Assembly: GCA_017633985.1 (NCBI GenBank)
Contig: JAGBOF010000036.1
Location: 1 to 64,000 of the forward strand
DNA: 64,000 nucleotides
Origin: Bacteroidales bacterium
Lineage (GTDB): Bacteria > Bacteroidota > Bacteroidia > Bacteroidales > P3
Direction of reading: 5' to 3'
Shown here: one piece after another, positions 45,386 through 53,721 of the stretch
Layout of the letters: each line of letters starts with the position of its first letter
How positions within the stretch are numbered: the first letter of the stretch is position 1
Translations under genes and position numbers: made by a program
Notes under the pieces: generated by a model
What the model saw: the letters and a program-made list of their open reading frames with translations, nothing else
What the model was told of the DNA's origin: nothing
The model's database searches: none

Positions 45386-45901
45386 ATGGAAAACACGATA
45401 TACATTCATCAATACGCATCCCCTTGCGGCGGTTTGATGCTCGGAGATTACAAAGGCAAACTTTGTCTTTGCGATTGGACAGTGCCTGTTCATTTTGAAA
45501 AGAATCTTTTGCGTTTGAAGCAAAAACTCGATGCCGAAACAGTGAACGGTTCCACCGAATTAATAAACCGTGCCGCCGCGCAGTTGGACGAATACTTTAA
45601 TAAACAGAGAAAAACTTTTGATATCCCCGTTTTGTTTATCGGTACGGAGTTTCAGGTAAAAATATTGCGGACTCTGCAAAACGTTCCGTACGGAAAGACT
45701 CTTTCCTACGCACAATTGGCAGCCAAGGCGGGATGTCCTTTAGGTGTAAGGGCAGTGGCAAACGTCAATGCAATGAATCAAATATCCGTTTTTTTACCTT
45801 GCCATCGTATTATCGGCAGTAACGGCAATTTGACGGGATACGGCGGAGGTCTTGAAGCCAAAAAATATCTTCTTCAGTTGGAAGGCGTCAATTTATTCTG
45901 A
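45386..45901 (+). CDS. ogt: methylated-DNA--protein-cysteine methyltransferase
   Basis: It repairs O6-methylguanine by transferring the methyl group to its own Cys. The C-terminal domain has the active site LPCHRIIG with Cys139, the DNA-binding helix VRAVANVNAMN and YAQLAAKAG. At 171 residues it is the standard short Ogt form without an Ada domain. No clear promoter box is seen in the 45 bp between array H and the start. Confidence 0.92.
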   Translation: MENTIYIHQYASPCGGLMLGDYKGKLCLCDWTVPVHFEKNLLRLKQKLDAETVNGSTELINRAAAQLDEYFNKQRKTFDIPVLFIGTEFQVKILRTLQNVPYGKTLSYAQLAAKAGCPLGVRAVANVNAMNQISVFLPCHRIIGSNGNLTGYGGGLEAKKYLLQLEGVNLF

Positions 45902-46006
45902 TGAATATATAATGCATACATGCAAAAGTACCGACAAAGGCGCGGATAAATTCCCATAGATATGATAAATCAAACTGGAAATTCTTTATTATTCAAATTT
46001 TATTTG

Positions 46007-46014
46007 TACTTTTG
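46007..46014 (+). promoter_or_regulatory. -7 box for the structured RNA
   Basis: TACTTTTG; predicted transcript start near 46021, at the 5' edge of a highly structured, non-coding stretch. Confidence 0.6.
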
Positions 46015-46020
46015 CAGTTG

Positions 46021-46236
46021 CAAAACGACAGTTTGTTTTGCCGCTTTGTAAAAGCGTGTGCTTAGAATGTAAGTGGGAACCTGAGAAATTTCTTTTTACA
46101 TTCCTAAAACCGATTAGCCGACAAAGCATGTGAATGTTGTCACGTATATTTGCGTGAAACGTTGTTCATGTTAGGCTAAACGGTAATTTCTCAGGACCTC
46201 CACTTACGATGTGAGCAAGCAGTTTCACGCTTAATT
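46021..46236 (+). ncRNA. ssrS: structured RNA, probably 6S RNA
   Basis: No frame is open here, but the segment folds into one long interrupted hairpin: AAGCGTG (46052) pairs with CACGCTT (46226), GTAAGTGG with CCACTTAC, CCTGAGAAATT with AATTTCTCAGG, and further TTAGCC/GGCTAA near the tip. A long rod with an internal bubble and no terminator inside is the architecture of 6S RNA, which binds the RNA polymerase holoenzyme. A -7 box sits at its 5' end. The assignment rests on shape and length, not on a covariance search. Confidence 0.6.
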
Positions 46237-46290
46237 TATGTAATAATATTTCCTTAAGACTGCGGGGAAATTTAATAATTAATAAACAGT

Positions 46291-46608
46291 ATGGAAAATA
46301 CTAATCAATTAAATCAACAACCTGCAACAATGCAAGGAGGTCAGACAACAGTAGTAGTTAATCAGACAGAACAAAAATCAAACGGCTTGGGAACGGCAGG
46401 ATTCGTCCTTGCATTGATTTGTTTGTTCTTGTTTTGGATTCCGGTCTTTGATTGGATACTTTGGATATTGGGATTGATATTCTCATTTGTAGGAGTATTC
46501 AAAAAACCGAGAGGTTTGGCTATCGCAGGTTTAGTTATTTCTTTGTTAGGATTGATTTTAATTGTTGCAGTAGCAGGTACTATTGCCGCAATAATAGGTC
46601 TGTCTTAA
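46291..46608 (+). CDS. DUF4190-like membrane protein
   Basis: A 105-residue protein: polar Gln/Asn/Thr-rich N-terminus (about 1-30), then two hydrophobic segments (GTAGFVLALICLFLFWIPVF and the C-terminal AGLVISLLGLILIVAVAG) around KKPRGLA. This is the layout of small DUF4190 membrane proteins. Function unknown. It starts 55 bp after the structured RNA and could be read through from its promoter. Confidence 0.7.
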   Translation: MENTNQLNQQPATMQGGQTTVVVNQTEQKSNGLGTAGFVLALICLFLFWIPVFDWILWILGLIFSFVGVFKKPRGLAIAGLVISLLGLILIVAVAGTIAAIIGLS

Positions 46609-46628
46609 CCAAATAATAACTTAAAGAA

Positions 46629-46656
46629 AAGGTGTAAGAAATTAATCTTACACCTT
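46629..46656 (+). terminator. terminator of the DUF4190 gene
   Basis: AAGGTGTAAGA and complement with a 6-nt loop AATTAA and T-rich tail, 20 nt after the stop. Confidence 0.85.
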
Positions 46657-47034
46657 TATATTTAATTTTTTGCAAATAACAATTTGTAAACATAGATTCA
46701 CTTATAAAAACATTGTCATATAGACAGGGATATATAAGACGTCATTTTCTTTGTGTAAATCCTTCGGAGAGATAACGTATTTCACAGTTTGGGCTATTTA
46801 TGTTTTACAAAGAAACAGAATATTCCCGGAATATTGAATTATATATGTAATATGTTTGTTTTAATTACTGTGTATGATTACTCATTGCCAGACAATGTGG
46901 AAATTGTATATGTCATTACGGCAATAATATTTATACTTTTTGGAGTAAAGAATTGTAAGGAAGAAACAATAAAGCATTAAAATTAGAAATATTAGGATTA
47001 TACTCCGATAATATAAGTAAAATTAAGTTTATTT
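46657..47034. other. gene-poor stretch
   Basis: No supported gene. A 63-codon frame at 46789-46980 needs a TTG start and has no promoter or ribosome site; it could be a decayed membrane-protein remnant. GGATTATACTCCGA at 46995-47008 is a variant of the arms of the inverted repeat at 47035-47092. Confidence 0.4.
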
Positions 47035-47092
47035 TCGGGTTATAATCCTAAAAAGTTTATAAAAGTTACAAGTTTTTCGGATTATAACCCGA
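47035..47092. promoter_or_regulatory. inverted repeat over the DUF4143 ATPase promoter
   Basis: The 14-bp arms TCGGGTTATAATCC (47035-47048) and GGATTATAACCCGA (47079-47092) are perfect inverse copies. The right arm covers the place where the -33 element of the downstream promoter should be. This fits a repressor site with a looped or dimeric arrangement. Confidence 0.55.
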
Positions 47093-47111
47093 AAGTTTGT
47101 GAAAACTTTTG

Positions 47112-47119
47112 TATCTTTG
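47112..47119 (+). promoter_or_regulatory. -7 box for the DUF4143 ATPase
   Basis: TATCTTTG, 32 bp before the start; the -33 region is occupied by the inverted repeat arm. Confidence 0.6.
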
Positions 47120-47150
47120 CAATGTTAAATTTCAAAATATGTAAGAAGCA

Positions 47151-48365
47151 ATGGTTGTTAGGGAAGAATATATTGAACAAATTACACCTTACATAAACAA
47201 ACCCTTTGTTAAGGTCATTACGGGCATAAGGCGTTCGGGTAAAAGTGAATTAATGAAATGTCTTATTGAAAGATTTGTGTCTGAAGGTATATCTGAAGAC
47301 AGAATTATCTACATTAATTTTGAGAGTTTTGCATGGGCATATGTTAAAACGGCACAAGACTTATATGAATATATTTCTGAGAAACGGCATAAAGAACAAC
47401 GCACTTATGTTTTTTTAGATGAAGTGCAGGAAGTTGACGGATGGGAGAAGGTTGTCAATTCTGTTATGTTGGATTTTGATACTGATATTTATATTACGGG
47501 TTCTAATTCTAAGTTATTGTCATCAGAGTTATCTACATACTTAACCGGTCGTTTTGTTGAAATAGTTGTCAGACCTCTTTCGTTTAAAGAATATTTGCAG
47601 TTCCATTCTTTGGATATTAATATAAGTAAAGAACAGAAGATTAAGGAATTTAACAAATATCTTCGCTTAGGAGGTTTCCCTGCCTTGAATATTGCGGATT
47701 ATGAATTGCAGGATGCGTATAAAATTGTGTATGATATTTATTCTTCTATCATTTTACGTGATACGGTTCAAAGAAATAAAATAAGAAATATTGATGTTTT
47801 AGAACGTATTATCCAATATGTATTCAATAATATCGGAAATATAGTAAGCGCTAAATCAATTGCCGATTATTTTAAGTCACAAAAACGAAAGGTTGATACA
47901 GAAACAATTTACAATTATATACAATATATCAGTGCTGCGTTTGTTGTAGAAAAAATTCAGCGATATGATATTAAGGGTAAGGATATTTTAAAGACCAATG
48001 AGAAATATTTCGCATCTGATTTGTCATTAGTATATTCTGTATTGGGATTTAATCCTCAGAATATCGGAGGATATTTGGAGAATTTGGTTTGTATGCAGCT
48101 TAAACGGGTAGGTTATAATGTCTATGTGGGAAAAGAAGACGATAAGGAAATAGATTTTGTCGGTATAAGGCAAGATGAACGCCTTTATGTGCAAGTTGCG
48201 TATAAAATAGAGAGTGATAAAACTTTGCAAAGGGAGATTCTGCCTCTGCAATTGATAAAAGACAATTATCCAAAGTATCTTGTAACTGCCGATGAGTTAC
48301 TTGAAGGCAATATTGACGGTATCCAGCATAAACATATTGCAGAATTTCTGTTGAAAATAAAATAA
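47151..48365 (+). CDS. AAA+ ATPase with C-terminal DUF4143 domain
   Basis: A 404-residue protein with Walker A GIRRSGKS near residues 24-31 and Walker B YVFLDEVQEV near residue 90; TGSNSKLL fits the sensor I position. The C-terminal half holds DUF4143 and an endonuclease-like DDKEIDFVGIR region (residues about 340-350). These proteins are common, variable and often mobile in Bacteroidota; their role is not settled. AT-rich codons and its own palindromic control region suggest it was acquired separately from its neighbours. Confidence 0.85.
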   Translation: MVVREEYIEQITPYINKPFVKVITGIRRSGKSELMKCLIERFVSEGISEDRIIYINFESFAWAYVKTAQDLYEYISEKRHKEQRTYVFLDEVQEVDGWEKVVNSVMLDFDTDIYITGSNSKLLSSELSTYLTGRFVEIVVRPLSFKEYLQFHSLDINISKEQKIKEFNKYLRLGGFPALNIADYELQDAYKIVYDIYSSIILRDTVQRNKIRNIDVLERIIQYVFNNIGNIVSAKSIADYFKSQKRKVDTETIYNYIQYISAAFVVEKIQRYDIKGKDILKTNEKYFASDLSLVYSVLGFNPQNIGGYLENLVCMQLKRVGYNVYVGKEDDKEIDFVGIRQDERLYVQVAYKIESDKTLQREILPLQLIKDNYPKYLVTADELLEGNIDGIQHKHIAEFLLKIK

Positions 48366-48713
48366 TACTTGTAATTTGAATTGATTTAGTCTGTTTTTGT
48401 GAAATTTTACTGCAATCACAGGTGATATGACCTTATTGCTGTTTGGAATAAAGAAAGATAAATGTGACAAAAATACACCAAAAACTGTTTTAGGATTATT
48501 ATAAACACATAATACTCCATTTTAATCAAGCTTACTGGAGATAAAAACTGTTTTTGCAGTTTTCTTTCGTGTAAAAGTACCGACAAAGTGTGCAAAATGA
48601 AAATTTGTATACTGAAATATCGCCGTAACTTTGCAAACTCAAAATCTTACATGGTTTTTAACAAGATTAAATTAGCAAAACAAATCTAACAAAAAACAAT
48701 TTACGACAAAAGT
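48366..48713 (+). promoter_or_regulatory. intergenic stretch with promoter of the MATE gene
   Basis: No gene seen. TTTG at 48604-48607, an 18-bp spacer and TAACTTTG at 48626-48633 form the promoter of the MATE gene, leaving a leader of about 75 nt. A minus-strand TACTTTTG box lies inside the 16-mer AAAAGTACCGACAAAG at 48573-48588, also found at 45924-45939. Confidence 0.6.
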
Positions 48714-50072
48714 ATGCAAAGAGACAGTATTGATTTCAAGAATGAAAAGATTTCGGTCTTGTTTTCCAAGATTTTTATTCCGACTCTGCTCGGTATGTTC
48801 CTATCTTCAACCATCAATGTGGCGGACGGCATCTTTGTAGGCAAGGGTGCGGGAGCCGATGCGTTGGCTGCTGTGAATATTGTCGCACCTTTCTTTATGA
48901 TAACCATAGGGCTGGGGCTTATGTTCGCAAGCGGCGTAAGTGTTGTGGCATCTATTCACTTGTCAAAAGGCAAAACAAAGGCTGCAAACATCAATATGAC
49001 GCAGGCGTTTACCGTTTCGTTTCTTTTAATGTTAATTGTGTCGGTCGTAGTTCTCATTACTCCGCAATCATTTGCCCGTTTATTAGGATGCAGTGACAAA
49101 TTGATGCCTTTAGTATTGGATTATATGTATTTGATTGTGCCGTCTTTTCCTTTTCTTGTCGCACTTACTATCGGCATGTTCGTAATCCGCATTGACGGTT
49201 CGCCCACTTATTCCATGCTTTGTGAGGCCGTACCGGCGGTAATCAACATTGTGCTGGATTATGTCTTCGTTTTCCCGTGCCGAATGGGAATAAAAGGCGC
49301 CGCACTTGCTACGGCAATAGCACAAGTAATAGGTTTTGTGATGGTATGCGTCTATATGGCGGGATTTCATAAGACTTTAAGTTTTTATAAACCCAAGTTC
49401 TCCCCTACGGCCTTGAAATTAACGGCGAGAAATATAGGTTACATGGTTCGTTTGGGCTTATCGTCAATGATAAGTGAAGTCGCAATATCGTGTATCATGA
49501 TTACGGGAAATTTTGTATTTATAAAATATCTGCACGAAGAAGGCGTGGCGGCATTTTCAGTTGCTTGCTATTGTATGCCACTCGCTTTTATGATTGCCAA
49601 CGCCATAGGACAGAGCGCACAACCGATAATAAGTTTCAATTATGCCGTTTCGCAGACGCAAAGAGTGAGAAAAGCTGCAAGGTTATCGCTTCTGACTGCC
49701 ATGGCAAGTGGTTTTATTGTAAGTTTTATATGCATTGTCTTCTCAAAAACGGTAATCGGTCTGTTTCTTTCGCAAACGGATAAAGCCTATATGCTTGCTA
49801 CGGCAGGATATCCGTACTTTGCCGTATCTTTCTTGTTTATGACGCTCAACATTACGGCAATCGGTTACTTCCAAAGCATAGAAAATTTCAAACGTTCCAT
49901 ATTATATATGTCCTTAAGGGGATTTATTTTCGTTATACCGTACTTTATCGTCTTGCCGATAGTTTTCGGCGCTACGGGGCTGTGGTTTGCCGTACCTTTA
50001 AGCGAAATACTTACATTTTTAACTATATCAATTATGTATTTATTCAACAGAAGCCATCCGCAAAACAGTTGA
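48714..50072 (+). CDS. MATE-family multidrug exporter
   Basis: A 452-residue inner-membrane protein with about 12 transmembrane helices in two halves. IFIPTLLGMFLSSTINVADG at about residues 20-40 is the family's first helix, and IGQSAQPIISFNYA near 300 is its partner in the second half. Members exchange Na+ or H+ for cationic drugs; substrate unknown here. The presence of the Na+-pumping NQR in the same window would suit Na+ coupling, but this is inference. It has its own promoter. Confidence 0.88.
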   Translation: MQRDSIDFKNEKISVLFSKIFIPTLLGMFLSSTINVADGIFVGKGAGADALAAVNIVAPFFMITIGLGLMFASGVSVVASIHLSKGKTKAANINMTQAFTVSFLLMLIVSVVVLITPQSFARLLGCSDKLMPLVLDYMYLIVPSFPFLVALTIGMFVIRIDGSPTYSMLCEAVPAVINIVLDYVFVFPCRMGIKGAALATAIAQVIGFVMVCVYMAGFHKTLSFYKPKFSPTALKLTARNIGYMVRLGLSSMISEVAISCIMITGNFVFIKYLHEEGVAAFSVACYCMPLAFMIANAIGQSAQPIISFNYAVSQTQRVRKAARLSLLTAMASGFIVSFICIVFSKTVIGLFLSQTDKAYMLATAGYPYFAVSFLFMTLNITAIGYFQSIENFKRSILYMSLRGFIFVIPYFIVLPIVFGATGLWFAVPLSEILTFLTISIMYLFNRSHPQNS

Positions 50073-50204
50073 TAAAAAATCTTTAACGCAATATAGGTTC
50101 TGTAATAAATAAAACACCGCCGTAATTACGTTTGTTTACTTATGTTTTTGCACATAACTTTATGATAAAAAGGCAAAATATTTTCATAAAAGCGTTTTTT
50201 TTTA

Positions 50205-50212
50205 TAATTTTG
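50205..50212 (+). promoter_or_regulatory. -7 box for gcvT
   Basis: TAATTTTG, 53 bp before the gcvT start. Confidence 0.6.
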
Positions 50213-50265
50213 CACTTTCTTATAAGACAGATATAATATTAACATTTTAAAACATATAAAAACAA

Positions 50266-51372
50266 ATGAAAACTACACCGTTTACAGAAAAACATATAGC
50301 ACTCGGTGCTAAAATGGCGGAATTTGCAGGCTACAATATGCCTATTTCCTATACAGGATTGGTAGAAGAACATCACAATGTAAGAAAAAACGTCGGCGTC
50401 TTTGACGTTTCCCACATGGGAGAGTTCAGAGCAAAAGGTCCTAAAGCTCATGACTTCGTTCAATATTGCACTTCCAACGACATAAACACCTTATTTGACG
50501 GCAAAGTATTGTATACCGTTTTACCTAACGGCAAAGGCGGTATCGTAGACGATATGTTGGTTTACCGTATCAGCGAAGAAGAATACTTTATGGTCCCTAA
50601 CGCAGCAAACATTGACAAGGATTGGGCATGGATGAGCAAGATAGCAGACCAAATGGGCTTAAAATTGGGCGTAGATTTCACAAACGAAAGCGAACATTAC
50701 GGACAATTGGCAGTACAAGGCCCTAACGCTATGAAGGTAATGCAAAAACTTACTTCAACTCCTGTCTTGGATATGGAATATTACACATTCAAATTCTTAA
50801 CTTTCGCAGGCGTTGAAAACGTATTGCTTTCCACTACAGGTTATACGGGAGCAGGCGGATGTGAATTGTATTTTGACAAAAAGGATGCCGACAAAATCTG
50901 GGACGCAGTGTTTGAAGCAGGAAAAGAATTCGCAATTATGCCTGCAGGATTGGGATGCCGCGATACTCTTCGTTTGGAAATGGGATTCTGTCTATACGGT
51001 CACGAAATTGATGACGAGACTTCACCTATCGAAGCAGGATTAAACTGGCTTACAAAGTTTGTTGACGGCAACGATTTCATAGACCGCAAATTCTTGGAAG
51101 ACCAAAAAGCTAACGGAGTTAAGAAAAAACTTGTCGGATTCGAAATGGTAGGCAAAGGAATCCCTCGAAACGGTTACAAGGTATGCGACGCAGAGGGCAA
51201 TCAAATAGGAGAAGTACGCTCGGGCTCACCTTCACCTTCTACGGGCAAGAATATAGGAACGGCTCACGTAAAAACCGAGTTCTCAAAGAAAGACACACCT
51301 ATATATATAGAGATAAGAAACAAATTAGTAGAGGCTAAAGTAGTACGTATGCCGTTCTACAAACCTGAATAA
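50266..51372 (+). CDS. gcvT: aminomethyltransferase of the glycine cleavage system
   Basis: T-protein: it releases ammonia from the aminomethyl group on H-protein and makes 5,10-methylene-tetrahydrofolate. 368 residues. MKTTPFTEKHIALGAKMAEF and FDVSHMGEFRAKGP are the N-terminal signatures; GGIVDDMLVYRI and GLGCRDTLRLEMGFCLYGHE follow, and the end carries GEVRSGSPSPSTGKNIGTAH. gcvH and gcvP are not in the window. It is closed by a long palindromic repeat. Confidence 0.95.
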   Translation: MKTTPFTEKHIALGAKMAEFAGYNMPISYTGLVEEHHNVRKNVGVFDVSHMGEFRAKGPKAHDFVQYCTSNDINTLFDGKVLYTVLPNGKGGIVDDMLVYRISEEEYFMVPNAANIDKDWAWMSKIADQMGLKLGVDFTNESEHYGQLAVQGPNAMKVMQKLTSTPVLDMEYYTFKFLTFAGVENVLLSTTGYTGAGGCELYFDKKDADKIWDAVFEAGKEFAIMPAGLGCRDTLRLEMGFCLYGHEIDDETSPIEAGLNWLTKFVDGNDFIDRKFLEDQKANGVKKKLVGFEMVGKGIPRNGYKVCDAEGNQIGEVRSGSPSPSTGKNIGTAHVKTEFSKKDTPIYIEIRNKLVEAKVVRMPFYKPE

Positions 51373-51385
51373 GGTAATATGTCTT

Positions 51386-51451
51386 ATGTAGTACGTAGTA
51401 TGTAACAGCCGACAGGCGCTTTACTACGTACTACATATAACATACTACATA
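51386..51451. repeat. TACTAC-family dispersed repeat, copy 1, with inverted repeat
   Basis: A perfect 15-bp inverted repeat (ATGTAGTACGTAGTA at 51386-51400 and complement at 51422-51436) after gcvT may serve as its terminator. The right arm starts a 30-bp segment (51422-51451) that is identical at 60592-60621. Confidence 0.75.
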
Positions 51452-51459
51452 ATTTTGCT

Positions 51460-52497
51460 ATGCAAAATATCAAACATCACAAATCCAATATCCAAAAAGT
51501 CTCAAGATTGAAACAACTGGGAGTTTTGCTTTGTATGATTCCCACTTTGGCTCAATCACAGGAAGAAATTATCGTCTTTCATAATACAGAAAACCTGTTC
51601 TATCCGCAAAATGATTCACTGACTGCTGACGACGAATACACCGTTAACGGCAAAAAACACTGGACTTTCGGTAAATACAACGCAAAACTCAATGCGCTTG
51701 CAAAGACATATATTTCCATTGATGCGAAACAAATGCCCGCATTAATAGGTCTGTGCGAGATAGAAAGCAATCAGGTTCTTAACGCATTGACTAAAGATAC
51801 TCCTTTAAGAAAAACGGGATACAGATACATACACTATCCTTCTAAGGATATAAGAGGCATAGACGTGGCACTGTTGTACGATCCTAAAAAATTCAAAGTG
51901 CTTGAAAATTTCCCTATGCCGCCTGTCAGCGACAGGGAAGAAGACCGCACAAGAGACGTATTGTATGTCAAGGGAATTTTGGGTAAACTTACATTAAATA
52001 TATATGTAGTCCATGCCCCGTCAAGACGTGAGAACAACATAAAAAAGGATTTGAGACAAAAGATTTTCGAAAATATCTATGCGGATATTCAATCCAAGAT
52101 GCAAAAAGGCGAAGAAAATTTTTTGGTCATGGGCGATATGAACGACAATCCGTGGGACGACACGGTATTAGAAGGTTTCAATTTGGAATCCAGCAATAAG
52201 AACAACCCGCCGCTGCTGTTTGACATGATGAATGACAACAAAGACAAAACGGGTTCGTATGTTTTCAGCGGATATCTGTTCTCTTTTGATCAGTTTTTAG
52301 TATCTGAAAGCGTAAAACAACGTATCGTGCTTAACGATACATTCAATGATACCTTTGTATACAAACCCGGATTTTTGATTTCGAAAGACAAAAGAAAAAA
52401 ATACGACCGCCCTTTTTCAACATATAAAGGTATCAAATACGAAGGCGGTATCAGCGACCATTTTCCTATCATTATGCGGCTGAATACAGGCAATTGA
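51460..52497 (+). CDS. secreted endonuclease/exonuclease/phosphatase-fold protein
   Basis: A 345-residue product with a signal-like segment (LGVLLCMIPTLAQSQ, ending about residue 34) preceded by a basic stretch of about 20 residues. The EEP fold is shown by FHNTENLF, LIGLCEIES (metal Glu), MGDMNDNPWD and GGISDHFPIIMRL (catalytic Asp-His) in order. It may hydrolyse extracellular DNA, nucleotides or phospholipid; the family does not decide which. It is a single gene between the TACTAC repeat and array I. Confidence 0.85.
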   Translation: MQNIKHHKSNIQKVSRLKQLGVLLCMIPTLAQSQEEIIVFHNTENLFYPQNDSLTADDEYTVNGKKHWTFGKYNAKLNALAKTYISIDAKQMPALIGLCEIESNQVLNALTKDTPLRKTGYRYIHYPSKDIRGIDVALLYDPKKFKVLENFPMPPVSDREEDRTRDVLYVKGILGKLTLNIYVVHAPSRRENNIKKDLRQKIFENIYADIQSKMQKGEENFLVMGDMNDNPWDDTVLEGFNLESSNKNNPPLLFDMMNDNKDKTGSYVFSGYLFSFDQFLVSESVKQRIVLNDTFNDTFVYKPGFLISKDKRKKYDRPFSTYKGIKYEGGISDHFPIIMRLNTGN

Positions 52498-52519
52498 TTT
52501 CACAAGAAGATGTCCCGCA

Positions 52520-52610
52520 AAAATAACGTCGCTGATTATTTTACTGACATCGCAGATTAATTTACTGACGTCGCTGATTATTTTACTGATATCGCAGATT
52601 AATTTTCCCT
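52520..52610. repeat. 21-bp lattice array I, nearly tandem
   Basis: CGC cores begin at 52530, 52551, 52572 and 52593, exactly 21 bp apart. Units alternate GTCGCTGATTATTTTACTGA and ATCGCAGATTAATTTACTGA, so two 42-bp double units are almost identical. This is the most regular array and gives the clearest unit consensus. Confidence 0.9.
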
Positions 52611-52743
52611 TTTAACACACCCTGATTTTAAGACAGTTATTAACGGCTGTTTTTTGCCTTTGGCACGGCATTTGATAGATGTTTTAAAAATTGCAAACGT
52701 TAAAAAATATCAGAGAAAAGACAAGAAAATAGGACAAAAAAAC

Positions 52744-52772
52744 TTGTATTTGAAATTTTTTTTATACATTTG
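52744..52772 (+). promoter_or_regulatory. promoter of the lipoprotein-MauE-porX cluster
   Basis: TTG at 52744-52746, 18-bp spacer, TACATTTG at 52765-52772; the first lipoprotein starts 75 bp on. No other promoter box is evident before tsaE, so the cluster may be one transcript. Confidence 0.6.
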
Positions 52773-52847
52773 CAAATTGAAAGTTATAGGAAAATGCGAA
52801 AATCCTAAAAAAGAGTAGCGATTGTTTAATTAAAAAAATTTACTGAC

Positions 52848-53105
52848 ATGAAGAAAACATTATTAGCATTAGGCGTTGCAGTAGTTATGACCTTTGGCTT
52901 TGCAGCATGCGGAGACGATACTGAAGACTGCGTTTGTAAAGTTGCTACAAACATAGCTGACGAAGGTGAAGAAGCTGACCTATTCTGGGAAGACGGAACA
53001 AAAGAAAAACTTGAATTTGACGGAAAATGCACAGACATGACTCCTGAAGATTTAGGTCAGTTTGACGGCGAGTACTACGATGCAGTTGATTGTACAAAGA
53101 AATAA
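52848..53105 (+). CDS. small Cys-rich lipoprotein, paralogue 1
   Basis: The 85-residue product has a signal peptide and lipobox (FGFAACGD, lipid Cys about residue 21). The mature chain has four more Cys in the pattern DCVC ... KCTDMTPEDL ... DC. It shares DCxC...C..(M/I)T..DL...C with the next two genes. Low predicted pI; no known family. Location: lipid-anchored in the periplasm or at the surface. First gene of the cluster. Confidence 0.75.
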   Translation: MKKTLLALGVAVVMTFGFAACGDDTEDCVCKVATNIADEGEEADLFWEDGTKEKLEFDGKCTDMTPEDLGQFDGEYYDAVDCTKK

Positions 53106-53152
53106 TCAACTAAAAAGGTTAAGTTAAAAACAATTAAAAAAGTTTAAAAGCA

Positions 53153-53386
53153 ATGAAAAAAGTATTTTTAACATTAGGAGTTGTTGTTGCATTGTTTGCA
53201 TTTGCATCTTGCGGAGATAAAGATTGTGCTTGCGTTGTTACTTATAACGGAGCAGGTGAAGTTGCAGCAGCCACTTCAGAGACTTCTGTAGACGGATGGG
53301 ACGGTGATTGCGATGAAATCACGGTTAAAGACCTTACTGAAGAAAAATATCAGGATGCTGACGCTGTAACATGTACAGAAAAATAA
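53153..53386 (+). CDS. small Cys-rich lipoprotein, paralogue 2
   Basis: The 77-residue product has signal peptide and lipobox (FAFASCGD, lipid Cys about residue 20). The mature chain carries DCACVV, DCDEITVKDL and a C-terminal TC, the same four-Cys layout as paralogue 1. It starts 47 bp after paralogue 1. No known family; probably arose by tandem duplication. Confidence 0.75.
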   Translation: MKKVFLTLGVVVALFAFASCGDKDCACVVTYNGAGEVAAATSETSVDGWDGDCDEITVKDLTEEKYQDADAVTCTEK

Positions 53387-53465
53387 TCTGACTGATTATT
53401 TAATTAAACAGGGAATATCTATGAAAGGATTAGGTGTTCCCTGTATTTATAAAAACAATAAAATT

Positions 53466-53705
53466 ATGAAAATTTTCAAAACAACATTATTGTTATTCGC
53501 TTTGGGTTGCGTATTTGCTGCATGCTCTGATACGAATGATTGCTTGTGCGAGGTAGAGATTGCCAAAAAGTCTTTGAATACCAAATCCACAAGTTTGGTT
53601 CCTATTTGGGATAATGACAAAGACTGCAATCAAATTACGATAGACGATTTGAAAGAATCAAATCCTAATGCGGTTGATTTGTCAAATCCTTGCAGCAAAC
53701 AGTAA
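53466..53705 (+). CDS. small Cys-rich lipoprotein, paralogue 3
   Basis: The start at 53466 (MKIFKTTLLLFALGCVFAAC) gives a 79-residue lipoprotein; the upstream in-frame Met at 53421 would bury the signal peptide. The mature chain has DCLCEV, DCNQITIDDL and a final PC, matching the four-Cys layout of the other two. It ends 16 nt before the MauE/DoxX-thioredoxin gene. Confidence 0.75.
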   Translation: MKIFKTTLLLFALGCVFAACSDTNDCLCEVEIAKKSLNTKSTSLVPIWDNDKDCNQITIDDLKESNPNAVDLSNPCSKQ

Positions 53706-53721
53706 AGCGTAACGGCAAATA

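Noticed and set aside
46789-46980. 63-codon frame with hydrophobic segment
   Set aside because: TTG start without a ribosome site or promoter; could be a decayed remnant but cannot be supported as a gene.
47151-48365. DUF4143 ATPase as part of a defence system
   Set aside because: No nuclease, methylase or other defence partner gene lies beside it; the family alone is not evidence.
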